Source of the DNA: Tillus elongatus
Lineage: Eukaryota; Arthropoda; Insecta; Coleoptera; Cleridae
Length of the DNA stretch: 64,000 bases
NCBI GenBank assembly: GCA_964006375.1
Contig: OZ023267.1
Coordinates: 87,363,406-87,427,405, forward strand
Reading direction: 5' to 3'
Of this stretch, positions 14,633 through 24,364 are shown one piece after another. Position numbers and translations under genes: made by a program. Under the pieces are notes generated by a model. That model was not told the DNA's origin, did not search any database, and saw only the letters and a program-made list of their open reading frames with translations. The stretch's first letter is position 1, and each line of letters opens with the position of its first letter.

Positions 14633-14903
14633 CTCCCAAGGTCGTCATTACTCTCAAAGTTGCGTCCTCCCATGATCCAGACTCCTCTCAAGGTTGTCTC
14701 CTCCCAAGGTCGATAATCCACTGAAGATTGCCTCCTCCCAAGGTCAACACTTCTCTCAAAACTTGCCCTCACAAGGTCAACACTTCTCTCAAGCCTGTCC
14801 CCTCCCAAGGTAAACACTGCTCTCAAGGTTGCCTCCTCTCGAGGTCAACACTCCTGCCAAGACACACTCCTCCCAAGGTCGCAAAATTTGTGGGATTCGA
14901 ACC
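14633..14903. repeat. 34-bp minisatellite, eight units
   Basis: The anchor CTCCCAAGGTC, or a variant, starts at 14,633, 14,667, 14,701, 14,735, 14,768, 14,802, 14,836 and 14,870, that is a 33-34-bp period. The strand is CT-rich. The last unit runs into a tRNA-like sequence. Confidence 0.9.
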
Positions 14904-14950
14904 CACTCCCTCTTTAAAGGTCAACAGCTAAAATTTGTCGCGCCCGACCA
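14877..14950 (-). other. tRNA-like fragment with B-box
   Basis: On the minus strand GAGTGGGTTCGAATCCCAC forms a good T-arm with the B-box GGTTCGAATCC. The D-arm (TTAGCTGTTGACC) is weak and the acceptor ends do not pair cleanly. It is either a tRNA pseudogene or a SINE head, and not a credible functional tRNA. Confidence 0.4.
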
Positions 14951-15116
14951 ACCTAGATAACCCTGAGAGTTAGTAGTATATAATTTGCAAAGTTTGTTTC
15001 AGATGCACATCTCTCTGAGAAATATAGTAAAGTAAGTAAAGTGAGTAATAACGAAAATGAATTTAAAATTAGCTCTAAGCTATCTTTGTCACGAACTGAA
15101 TTATTAGCAAGAACGC

Positions 15117-15305
15117 TTGCAGAAAAAAGAAAACTTATATAGCGATGAGTTGACGCTGATATCCCAATATAAAAGAGTGTTATCTCGAACCATTGGGTAC
15201 ATGAATGAGAAGTGTTGTTATTGTGAGTTAATAGTGGATTTAATTGACACAAGCCTGGGTTTCAAATTCTATCTATTTATGAAATACTTTCCGGATCCAT
15301 TGTGA
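15117..15305 (+). CDS. short unrecognised ORF
   Basis: A 62-residue frame with a Cys-x-x-Cys (EKCCYC) that extends upstream in the same frame through stops. It lies at the left edge of the Polinton-like region and could be a fragment of one of its genes, but no family is evident. Confidence 0.12.
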   Translation: MQKKENLYSDELTLISQYKRVLSRTIGYMNEKCCYCELIVDLIDTSLGFKFYLFMKYFPDPL

Positions 15306-15421
15306 ACATATCTCAGGTTATCGCACGCACAGTGGGAACATCAAAGAAAAGTGCTGGATCGTCAAGGATCGTTGTTTTTGTTAACAAGGAAGGAGAACGA
15401 AATGTTGTAAACACCTAACTA

Positions 15422-15727
15422 TTGAATTATAAGTGTAATTTAAATAAGTTGATAGAGTTAATCATGAAGAAAGTAAAATTTAATGAAGCTGAAAACAAAA
15501 TCCATTGCATGGCGTCTTGGAAATATGCACACACTAATGCAAGAAAGAGAACTTGGATGAAAGAGTATGCGGATAAATGTCGTTTTGAAAGAAAAATAGA
15601 GCATGTCAAAAGTGTTGTCGACAGAATTTTGGATGCAGAACACAGTAAGAAGGTTTTCTATAAACGTTTCTACACAATAATTGATCATTTAGTATTTCGA
15701 GAGAGTTTTGCTCTACCCCCTTATTAA
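15422..15727 (+). CDS. hypothetical basic protein at left edge of Polinton-like region
   Basis: An open frame of 101 residues, or 87 from the second Met (MKKVKFNEAENK, 15,464). It is rich in Lys/Arg and aromatic residues (KYAHTNARKRTWMKEYADKC, then KVFYKRFYTIIDHLVFR). The composition looks protein-like and the downstream stretch carries possible AATAAA signals (about 15,847). It faces the minus-strand exonuclease pseudogene tail to tail. I do not recognise the family. It may be a small gene of the Polinton-like element. Confidence 0.35.
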   Translation: MNYKCNLNKLIELIMKKVKFNEAENKIHCMASWKYAHTNARKRTWMKEYADKCRFERKIEHVKSVVDRILDAEHSKKVFYKRFYTIIDHLVFRESFALPPY

Positions 15728-15856
15728 TCATTTATTTTGGTAATGAATTTGCTTTAAATTTACTTTATTATACTTTTTAGAAAGATGTCATAGTTTGATT
15801 TTAATAAAGTTTCAAACTAATGTATTTGTCTTATTTTTGAATAGGAATAAATAAAA

Positions 15857-15885
15857 GTTGTTGTTGTTGTTGTTGTTGTTGTTGT
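15857..15885. repeat. (GTT)n microsatellite
   Basis: About 29 bp of GTT trinucleotides between the short basic ORF and the exonuclease pseudogene. Confidence 0.95.
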
Positions 15886-15981
15886 AATTTGGTTTGGCCT
15901 CGGACCGTTAGGTCCATTAGTCACAATAAATAAAAGAAAAATACATTTTCAACTATTATTTTATTGGATAGATTTAATTCA

Positions 15982-16411
15982 TTACAAATTTTTCATATAG
16001 GTAAAAATATTTGTAAGTGAGCAAACGCAGATATGATTTAAGTAATTGAAACGAGAAGGTTTTGATGGCTGTATGGTTGGTTGTCCATTGAGTTCCACGA
16101 CTGGTGTGGCAAAATATTTTCTAATGTAGGAAGCCTTTTGTTTTCCTTTCACATACACGTAATTAACGTTTCTTGTGAAAGCGTTGACAATTTCACCAAA
16201 ATTGTGAACTGGAGTGAAACCTGGTCTCCAATCGATGATAATTCATAAGCCATCTAACTTGTCTTGATAAGTCCGGTGGAAGGGAATCTATACTGAAAGG
16301 TGACTTGAATATGTTGTGGCAAATTCTTACTCCATCGAACGCTGCTAATTCTTTAGGAAGAAATTTATTATTTTCTAATTTGAAACCTTGCACATCAAGA
16401 ATTAATCTCAT
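15982..16411 (-). pseudogene. DnaQ-like (DEDD) exonuclease-like protein
   Basis: From the Met at 16,411 the frame starts MRLILDVQGFKLENNKF with LPKELAAFDG. The first β-strand carries an acidic residue and the rest fits the opening of an RNase H-fold exonuclease family common next to insect Polinton-like genes. After a frameshift near 16,197 the reading continues EIVNAFTRNVNYVYVKGKQK and ends at the stop at 15,982, for about 143 codons. The likely role is a 3'-5' exonuclease or an inactive relative. The first motif normally has Asp/Glu pairs; here the second acidic position is Gly (DVQG), so activity is doubtful even before the frameshift. It lies downstream of the capsid gene in the same direction, separated by the LINE. 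Confidence 0.5.
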
Positions 16412-16463
16412 TTTTACAATTTAAGTTTAGAAAAGTTCTTAACAATCCTACTCATCACACAGT

Positions 16464-16475
16464 AGGACTCTATTT
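16464..16475. repeat. left target-site duplication of the R1-like LINE
   Basis: AGGACTCTATTT, identical to 21,204-21,215 at the other end of the LINE. Confidence 0.85.
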
Positions 16476-16772
16476 TTTGGGGTCGAGGAGTAGGGGGACA
16501 AAGGACTCCAGGGGGCAAGCTGAGGAAGTGGAAACAACAAAATGATCTTTCGATGGAGCTTTCCCCGAGACTTTCACACTCGGTGAAGAGCCGCTTCCTG
16601 CACGAGGTGACCCTGCTGATAACTAAACATGACGGACCTAGACGTGAAGGACGAAAAAACTCCCCCAATCCACGGTGTCACGTGACCCGTGCCTAGGGAT
16701 GGATGGCACTAGGGTGATCGTGTCGTTAATGGCACCTCTGGAGTACCGGGCGACCCTCCAGAGTAACCCGCT

Positions 16773-17468
16773 TTGCACCACACAGGGGGTTCTGAGAAAC
16801 CTGTAAAGGTGCAAGAGGGGAATGCGAGTAAGAAGAGGCCGCGCTCAGACTCTAGCACGCCTACCACAGGCAGACGTCCCAAAAGGGCCAGGGCACCAGT
16901 AAAGGCACAAGAGGGGAGTGCGAGTCAGAAGAGGACACGCTCGCGTTCTAGCACGCCTACTAGAGACAGACGTCCCAAAAGGGCCAGGGCCAGAAGACTG
17001 CCGCAGACTGGCTCGTATAGGGAGGCTGCGGAGGGCCTTGGGATGGCGGTGATTGACAGACGCCACCCTGAGGTCACGCTAGACCAGGGGAAGGCGGACG
17101 TGATCCAGGCTGCGGTGGACTCTTTTCAGGAAGGGAAGAGCCTGCCTCAGTTTCACCGGGCGCGCCTGGCGGGAGGCATCCTCTGGATAATCTGTGCCGG
17201 ACCGCAGTCGCGAGACTGGTTCCGGAAAACGAACAGGGGCCTCGGTCAGATTTTGGAAGGGGCGGACTTGACAGCCGTCGAGCCCACGGAACTCCTAAAG
17301 AGACGCAAGATCCTCGTACGGATCCCTGATACCGTCCCGCAAGAGAGGGTGATCAGGAGACTGAAGATGCAGAACCCTGAACTCGGGACGCAGCACTGGT
17401 CGATTCTAAGGAGAAAGGCAGAGGAGAAAGGGCAGACTTCTGCCTTTTCGATCGACCAGGATTCTTAG
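16773..17468 (+). CDS. LINE ORF1 (RNA-binding, DUF4780-like)
   Basis: An open frame of 231 residues. Residues 1-75 are a Lys/Arg/Ser/Pro-rich tail containing two copies of a repeat (RPRSDSSTPTTGRRPKRARA and RTRSRSSTPTRDRRPKRARA), probably nuclear-localising and RNA-binding. From about residue 90 the folded domain begins (MAVIDRRHPEVTLDQGKADV), with FHRARLAGGILWIICAG and LVRIPDTVPQERVIRRLKMQ, then W near LGTQHW. This matches the DUF4780-type domain of ORF1 in R1-like insect LINEs. It is the only intact frame of this copy. The Met at 16,773 follows a short CACACAGG stretch; other starts cannot be excluded. Confidence 0.75.
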   Translation: MHHTGGSEKPVKVQEGNASKKRPRSDSSTPTTGRRPKRARAPVKAQEGSASQKRTRSRSSTPTRDRRPKRARARRLPQTGSYREAAEGLGMAVIDRRHPEVTLDQGKADVIQAAVDSFQEGKSLPQFHRARLAGGILWIICAGPQSRDWFRKTNRGLGQILEGADLTAVEPTELLKRRKILVRIPDTVPQERVIRRLKMQNPELGTQHWSILRRKAEEKGQTSAFSIDQDS

Positions 17469-17548
17469 AGAACCCTTGAAGGTGTTCTGAGGCAGGGAAG
17501 GGTTAGCTTCCGCCCACTGGAAAAGCAACCAGAGGTTGATGAGACTTA

Positions 17549-20500
17549 GGTGAACCTCCAACACAGTAGGGCATCCACGACCGGACTACTGATGGCTCTG
17601 AGGAACACGGATGTGGCCCTCATCCAGGAACCGTACTCTATAAAGGAGAGACCAAGGGACTGCTGGAAAGCTCATCTACAGCAGATTCGGTGAGAACCCG
17701 AGGGCCTGAATTTTTGTCAGTGAAGGAATATATTTTCTGCCTTTAATGAATGTCTGTTTCAGGGACCTGGCACTGATCAAAATCAAATGTGGAGGAGCGG
17801 ATGGACCGAGGGACATAACTTTCGGATCAGCCTATTTGCCAGGGGACAGACCCTCCTTCACCCAAGGAATTGGAGCAGCTGATGGTGGGTAGCAGAACAG
17901 GTGGTTGGCAGACCATCATCGGCATGGATGTGAACGCGCACAATGAGTTGTGGGGAAGCTCGGACACAAACTCTAGGGGTGAGTCACTTTTACATTTTTT
18001 TATGAAATTCAATTTAGACATATTGAATAGACGTAATAAACCGACCTTCGTCACAACACGCTGTGAGGAAGTTTTAGATATAACAGTTTCCACCCACTTT
18101 CTGGGTGGCTCTGTTTAGAATTGGGCTGTGTCTGGGGATGTGAGTAGCTCAGATCACAGATACATTCGGTTTGAAATCGCCAAAGTCGAAAGACAAACGA
18201 TATTATGGTTCGGAGACCCTCGCAAGGCGGACTGGGAAGCCTACAGGGCAGACCTAGCAGTAGAACTGCGCGTGGTTAAGAGTGCCATAGACAATTCAAT
18301 AGACGTCAAGATTTCGGTAGCCCAGGTACAAGATGCAATTACCTCGGCCTATAACGCCAACTGCCCGCTGAAAATGAAGGCATCCACCTGGAAAATCCTG
18401 TGGTGGAACGAGGACCCCATGCAAAGGAGGACGCATGTTCGTAAGCTGTTCAACGCGACCAAAAGTTCGGGAGCATGGGATGTATATAGACATGCCCTAA
18501 CAAGCTATGGCAAAAGACTGAGGGAGGCCAGGAAGGAGTCGTGGAGGAGGCATTGCAGGGAAGTGGAGAACATATCCGAGGGTGCTCTACTAAACAAGAT
18601 CCTGTCCAAGGGCACTCCGACCAACATAGGCGCCCTTAAAACATCAACTAGAAGCTTTACAAGATCGGGGGAGAAAACTATGGAAGTTTTACTACAGACG
18701 CACTTCCCCGGCTGCAACATAATAAACCTACAAACTGAGAACACTCAGAAGTAGAGGCGCCGTACAGACGGGCATCTAGAGTGGACTGGACAGTCGCTAA
18801 AGAAGTGGTTACTTGGAACAAAATCGGATGGAACATTATCCACTGCAGGCCATTCAAATTCCCGAGATTTGATGGCGTAATGCCCATCATGTTCCAGCAG
18901 GGTATAGACATACTGTCGCCGGCGCTTACCCTCATTATGAGGGCCAGCCTGGCTCTATGGTACAGTCCGAGGGCATGAAGACTGGCCAGGGTTGTATTCT
19001 GTCCTAAACCTGGGCGTCCCACAGACCAGGCAAAGTCCTCGAGGCCAATAGGGCTCATGCCCTTCTAAAAACAATGGAAAAAAATGCTCGACCGGCACAA
19101 TAGGGGCGGTGTACTGAAAGCATATCCCTACACTGCGGACAATATTCGTACAGAGCAGAAGTATCAACAGAAATAGCACTGCACCCACTGTTGCTGAAAC
19201 TGGAGAATACGCTGGAGAACAGGGAGGTGGCGCTGGGGCCTTTCTATACATAGAGGGGGCCTTCAGCGACACCTCATCCGGATCGGCACTGGCAGCTGTC
19301 AGGGAGCGTGGAATAGAGGAGACCTGCTGCAGGTGGATCGCTTGCATGCTCAGGGAGAGGGCGGTGTTCACCTCACTCGCGGGAGGGACTCTGCTGGCGG
19401 GGGTTGCCTCGTGGTGTCCACAGGGGAGCGTTCTGTCTCCCCTGGTCTGGTGCCTAGTCTTGGACGGCCTGCTAGCGAGGCTTTCGGGAGGGGGTACGAG
19501 GTACAGGGCTATGCGGACGACATTGTCATCATAGTCCGAGGAAAGATTACACAGTCAGTGTGAGAGCGCATGCAGACAGCACTGAAAGTGGTGGAAAGGT
19601 GGACGGTTGGCTAAGGGCTAGGGGTGAGCCCCGAGAAAACAAACCTCATACCGTTTACGAGGAGGAGGAAGTTGGAGAGCCGCATAACTCTCACTCTCTA
19701 CGGTAGAAACATCCCAATGGCCAGGGAGGTAAAATATCTTGGGGTCGTATTGGACTCTAAGCTAACCTGGAATGGTCATGTTGAAAAAATACTGCGTAAG
19801 GCAGTTATGACCCTAGCCGTTACTAGGAGGCTGTATGGAAAAACGTGGCGATTAAGATGTAGTATGGCTCACTGGCTGTACACAAGGGTGGTCAGACCAT
19901 CGTTAACATACGCGGCACTGCTCTGGTTGCCTAAGGTGACACAATCCAGTGCCAAACAAAAACTAGGCAAGATCCAAAGGATGGCTTGCCTGGGCATCAC
20001 AGGGGCCATGACAACCCCAACAGCCGCCATGGAGGTGTTGCTGGATCTGCCCGCCCCCCTACTTAGTTATGGAGGAGGTCAGGGTAGGACTATACATACT
20101 AGCCTCTAACGGTAGACTGAAGATCAACCCAGGCTTCAGGGGCCACTGCAAAATTCAGTAGTTTGTGAAGGAGCCCATGCTTGAAATGAGGTCAGACTTC
20201 GCGAGCCCGTAAATCTACAGGGAAAACAATTTTACAGTAGAAATCCCCGACCGCGAGGCAAGGCCGTAGGAGACGCCGGGCTTACCACGGGACGCGCTCG
20301 TCTGGTTCACGGGCGGATCCGGCAGGGAGCGTGGGACGCGGGCAGGTGATTATTCGGAAGGACCTCGGTAAGTCATAGTATTTCCCTCGGAGCCCATGCA
20401 ACGATCTTTCAGGCCTAAATATACGCCATCCTGCACTGCGTACGGGAGAACAAGAGAAGGGGGTACACCAGCAAGCGGATCCTCATAGCCACAGACAGAC

Positions 20501-21033
20501 ATGCAGCACTCAAGGCCCTAAGTAGCCCACAGGTAAATTCCAGGGTGGTAAGTAAATGCCGAGACGAGACGAGTGTGCAGAATCAGGTCACCCTCATCTG
20601 GGTGCCGGGTCACTCGGGAGTCAAAGGCGATGAAGAAGCTGACAGTCTCGCGAAGAGAGGGTCAGCAGAACCATTTATGGGACCAGAACCGGTCCTGGGC
20701 GTATCGAAAGGCACGGCCAGGGGAATCATCAAGTCCTGGGTCAGGGAACAGCACAAGGCATACTGGGCAGATTATATAGGGCTCAAACACGGGAAGTCAT
20801 TAATTGGGCAACTCAGTCCAAAGAGAGCTGTGGTGCTGCTAAATCTTAGCAGACGACAGATCAGAAACATAACGGAACTCTTGACGGGGCACATGGCCGT
20901 CAAGAAACACCTGCATAAAATGGGGCGGTTCGTGGGGGACCTGGCATGCAGACTCTGCGGCGAGGGGGAGGAAACAGCCCAGCAGATATTGTGCGAGTGT
21001 AGAGCTCTGGACCGCAAAAGGCAACTGATCTAG
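17549..21033 (+). pseudogene. LINE ORF2: endonuclease, reverse transcriptase, RNase H
   Basis: The endonuclease begins near 17,549 (STTGLLMALRNTDVALIQEP, catalytic Glu) and continues through IIGMDVNAHNELWGSSDTNS near 17,910 and SSDHRYIRFEIA near 18,145, the usual Asp-His end. The reverse transcriptase is spread over 18,781-20,109 in several frames, with GRPTDQ-KSSRPIGLMPF near 19,010 and the catalytic GYADDIVII at 19,507. The thumb reads VKYLGVVLDSKLTWNGHVEK near 19,730. RNase H remains as WFTGGSG near 20,300 and WVPGHSGVKGDEEADSLAKR near 20,599. A zinc-type CRLCGEGEETAQQILCEC lies near 20,950. Many stops and frameshifts make it non-functional. Confidence 0.9.
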
Positions 21034-21203
21034 ACAATAGCCTAGACCGGAGACAAAGCAATATAATACTTCACCCTACCAATTGCAGTGCAGACTAGTT
21101 CAAGGCACAGTGATTCTGAAATGGGTGGAGTAGACACAATAAGCCAAAGGCTTGGGTGCTATCGGGGCGGCAAAGATGCAGACAAGCCCCGAGGGAGAAA
21201 AAA

Positions 21204-21215
21204 AGGACTCTATTT
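21204..21215. repeat. right target-site duplication of the R1-like LINE
   Basis: AGGACTCTATTT directly after the A7 tail, identical to 16,464-16,475. Confidence 0.85.
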
Positions 21216-21362
21216 GGCTTTTTAGTTTCTTCAAATTTTTTATGTGCGTCTTCAAGACATCCTTAAACGTGAAGGACATATTTGAAATAAGTGAAGAGAT
21301 GTAGATGTAATTGCTTTAATAGTTACTCCAAGGCATGCGCAGAGTGAACGAGTTTAGTTCCT

Positions 21363-22557
21363 CTACACTTGCTTTACGATTTTTGTCAGTGGGTTGTAGA
21401 CAAATAATTTATTGTGACAAATTAAAGCGTAAGCGGAAGTATTTTTCGGAATGACAGTGTTCGTTTCAAATTCAATTCTCACAATAACAGCCCCTGATTG
21501 GAGAGAATCTTTTTGTCGGGAACAAACTCTTTAAATTCATTGGGAGTAAAAATAGGTTGGTTTTTGAAATTTTGAATACATGTCGTAAAGTGATGCAAAA
21601 TTATTTTCATCGAAATTTAAATTCAAATCATGGTACGGATACCTTTGACTATTGAGGAAAACTCTAAAGTTTCGTAGGTTGTAATGATCAAACTTTCCCA
21701 TGTCTTTTTTAACATCTCCTTTTCTGGCTGTTTGAAAACCTGCAGTTATGTGACTTGGCAATTCGAGTTTTGTGCTTGTCTTCACCGGCCAAGTATGTCT
21801 TGTTCTTTGAAGTAAAGTTGGACATTCTATTAGTTCCCAACTTTTAAAAGCGGGGGGAATGTCATTTTTTTTAATTAGCTTAGAAAGGTGCAGTTGTTAC
21901 GAAATTGAAGGTGTAACATGAGGAACATTCCAGTATATTTTATTAAGCTGAATTTTTGGCTTATCTGCAACTAGAGCGACATTGGCCGGATATTCAATGT
22001 AGATGACAGCGTCTAGATTGTCAGAACTTCTAATGATAACTGATTCGTGTTTCATATTTATAATAATCTTGCGATAATCTTCAAAAAATCTCATTAAATG
22101 TGAAAAAGGAATACAAACGTTGAAATGTCCATTGTTATCAATTTTTAGACGTTCAGCTTCTCTCCCTTGGCTTTTGGGGAACCATCCGGCATTTTGCAAC
22201 TTGGCACCATCAATACAATTTACTGATACGTACCCTTTCATAGTAGAAGTGAGCCCTACATTTCGCACTGAATCTACCACCGTTTAACTCATAGCGAATT
22301 TCTCTAAAGAGGTATGCTATGCCATTGTTGACAAAATATAATGTGTTTTCTACAGTTTCATCATCTTTCCTTAATTCACCTTCTGTGTATAGATAACTGT
22401 TAGAGGGAAGGGTATGTGCATCTAATTTTTGTATCGATATTCGCATTTCATCGTTCTGCTCAAATTTTGAAGAGAAAAATGATTGATAGGTGTGTAGTTG
22501 ATAACCTACCACGGAATCATCAACAACCACCTTTTGCGGGACGTCTAGAATATTCAT
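21363..22557 (-). pseudogene. major capsid protein of the Polinton-like element
   Basis: About 398 codons from the Met at 22,557 to the TAG at 21,363. The start (MNILDVPQKVVVDDSVVGYQ) leads to a conserved stretch, TLPSNSYLYTEGELRK and YFVNNGIAYLFREIRYELNG. A frameshift near 22,270 moves the rest to a second frame, with KIYWNVPHVTPS, FDHYNLRNFRVFLNSQRYPY and, near the end, CSRQKDSLQSGAVIVRIEFE. These match a capsid-like family repeatedly found in insect Polinton/adinto-like elements; the double-jelly-roll assignment is from that family and not from a fold I can see. In-frame stops at about 21,897, 21,537 and just after it show decay. The neighbours upstream on the minus strand are the other virion genes. 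Confidence 0.65.
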
Positions 22558-22647
22558 TGCGGCTGAAAACCTAACGATTACGTGCTGTCAACTGCTTAGA
22601 TGTTTTTACACTATGGACGTTTTCTTTTGCATCCTTATTTTTATACT

Positions 22648-23250
22648 CTAGGGCCGGCAAATAGCATTTGGTGCGAGAAATATTATAGCCGACAACCATT
22701 TAGCTAACATTTTCAAAAGCACTTTGACTGTGACAGTTTCACATCTAAAGTGGACTAGGTTTCCGTCTTGATCAAGAATCTTGATGGTTATATTAGTAAT
22801 TGTTTTTATGGTGACTAGAAGGTAAATGACATTCTGAGGTGTTTCTATTATTTTATACCCTGGCGGTACCGTGGGGAAAAACTGCTGTATTGTGTGCACC
22901 GGCTTACCTTTATTATATGAGCCAGAAGAAATGTCGCTATCAATGGATATAGCATTTACTTTTATAATTTCCACTGGCTTTTCCGATTCATGAACAACAT
23001 TTGTTTTTCAAATTTTATTACTGAAGCCTAAAAGTTTGCCGATAGAATTGGGTTTTGAGAAGTCGATACTTTGACTACATTTTAAAGTTGTTTTAAGGGT
23101 GTTGTTATTCGCATTGAGCTGCAATGTTTCTTTTCCCATTTTACTCTGCAAATATTGATGTATATCTGTTATTTCGTAAGAACCTGTTGGAATAATTATC
23201 GTCTGTGTACCATAACAAAATGTATTATTTATTACATTTATATTGGGCAT
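22648..23250 (-). pseudogene. minor-capsid-like protein of the Polinton-like element
   Basis: One frame from the Met at 23,250 to 22,648 with a single in-frame TGA at 23,008, about 200 codons. The N-terminal half has QTIIIPTGSYEITDIHQYLQ, LNANNNTLKTTLKCSQSIDF and SIGKLLGFS. The C-terminal half has GSYNKGKPVHTIQQFFPTVP, PPGYKIIETPQNVIYLLV and ILDQDGNLVHFRCETVTV. Both halves are characteristic of one conserved protein that sits beside the capsid in insect elements of this type. A penton or minor capsid role is inferred from position and size. Removing one stop would restore continuity, so the decay here is light. Confidence 0.5.
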
Positions 23251-23385
23251 GGCGTTAAATGTTTAAAAATTTGTTAAACCGATCACATTCTGACTTCTCC
23301 TCAAGAAAGATTGGAGGATTGAAATTTGAACTTAACACACACTGAGCAAATGCGTAAGACATGATTCAACGTTGCCAATGATAAA

Positions 23386-23800
23386 TTAAACGAATGTTTG
23401 CTTATTATATAGAAATCGTAAGCAGAGGTGCCCACAGTTGAAGGATTTAACATTTTGTAGTTTCCAGTAATTATAAGTAATCATATTATCAACTCCATCA
23501 CTTAAAAATAGTTAATTAGTTCTTGCGGTGGTCGCAAATTGCCATAACTATCGAAGTAGTCGATATTTTGATGTCGTTTTATATAAGCTGTCCAGTACCT
23601 ACGTTCATTTGCTGTAGCACCTAGATTAAAAATTCCACACTACAGGTTTTAATTTTTGTTGTTAAAGAATCTCGCATGTAAACACCTCTAAAAAATGTTA
23701 TTTTGAATTGAATGGCATATTTAAGAATATCGACGTTGGTCAACGCTCGATTTGGAATTGTTATCGGTAGTTTTTTTGATACGGTTTTAAAAATAAACCC
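23386..23800 (-). pseudogene. adenain-like cysteine protease
   Basis: The relic reads IPNRALTNVDILKYAIQFKI and FFRGVYMRDSL in one frame, CGIFNLGATANERRYWTAYI and IDYFDSYGNLRPPQELI in the next, then FNCGHLCLRFLYN in a third. This matches the adenovirus-type (C5/Ulp1-like) maturation protease of Polintons. The catalytic Cys region (CGHLC) and Asp (YFDS) are visible. The catalytic His, normally in a 'THW' motif, is Tyr here (RRYW), so activity was lost by substitution as well as by frameshifts. It would process capsid proteins. It overlaps the end of the pX-like gene and is followed by the minor-capsid-like gene on the same strand. Confidence 0.75.
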
Positions 23801-24121
23801 GACCCTTTGTTTCCATAGCCTTATTATGTCTATTCGTTTCTCGTAAAGCTTTAGCCGCATTCTTCGCATCTATTACTGTCTTGGCTATGCTCGCCCCGCC
23901 TCCGGCTAAAGCACCTAATGCTCCCAAAACAGGTAATAACATTGGTAAAAACCGCCAATCTTAGGAGATCTTATGATTCTGCTTCTTTTAGATCGTCTTG
24001 TTTTTGAATTCGTGTTTCTCTTGTTGGTCAAACCCCTACCCTTTTTAAGTGAATTCCTCATTTTGCGGAACCATGTTGCTAACAATCGCTTTAGTTTAAC
24101 AAATGACGGAAACACCCTCAT
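23761..24121 (-). pseudogene. pX/mu-like virion core protein
   Basis: About 120 codons. The N-terminus from the Met at 24,121 is strongly basic (LKKGRGLTNKRNTNSKTRRS, then KRSRIIRSPKIGG). After a frameshift near 23,945 comes a hydrophobic, Gly/Ala-rich segment (FLPMLLPVLGALGALAGGGA) and then IDAKNAAKALRE. A last frame gives KGSGLFLKPYQKNYR before the stop at 23,761. Basic tail, Gly/Ala-rich hydrophobic helix and the 'GLFLKPY' end match the adenovirus pX (mu precursor)-like proteins of Polintons and adintoviruses, which bind DNA in the virion. At least two frameshifts. Confidence 0.7.
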
Positions 24122-24364
24122 TCTATCGTGATGGAAGACCTAGTAATTGTGACAAATTTCGTAAATAGGTTTCCAGTATATATATACTTTCGATTCTACT
24201 AAAATCAGCAATGCAACATTTAGCTCTATGCCTGTTTCCATCTCGTGAACAACCACTTTTCGGCGGCATCCACACTTCGTATATAAGTCGTTTCTCCCAT
24301 TTTGGCGATGCATACTGTAACATGATAGCAGAACGGCAAAAGTTGCAATTTCCCATCAGAAACC
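24122..24364. promoter_or_regulatory. divergent intergenic region of the Polinton-like element
   Basis: This 243-bp gap separates the leftward virion block (pX onward) from the rightward block (ATPase onward). It contains a TATATATATA run near 24,177-24,187 that could serve as TATA for either direction. The minus-strand open frame across it shows no motif. A bidirectional promoter is inferred from position only. Confidence 0.35.

Larger units (their letters stand above)
16476..21203 (+). mobile_element. R1-clade-like non-LTR retrotransposon, full length but frameshifted
   Basis: The element has a GC-rich 5' leader (16,476-16,772), ORF1, a broken ORF2 with endonuclease, reverse transcriptase and RNase H, and ends in GAGGGAGAAAAAAA. 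A perfect 12-bp target duplication flanks it. GC content is far above the surrounding Polinton-like DNA, marking it as a later insertion. It lies between the capsid and exonuclease genes of the Polinton-like element, in intergenic sequence, so it broke neither reading frame. Length (4.7 kb) is as expected for the clade. Confidence 0.9.

Noticed and set aside
14611..14931. Open frames on both strands over the 34-bp minisatellite
   Set aside because: Repeat-derived, cyclic amino-acid pattern, no start context.
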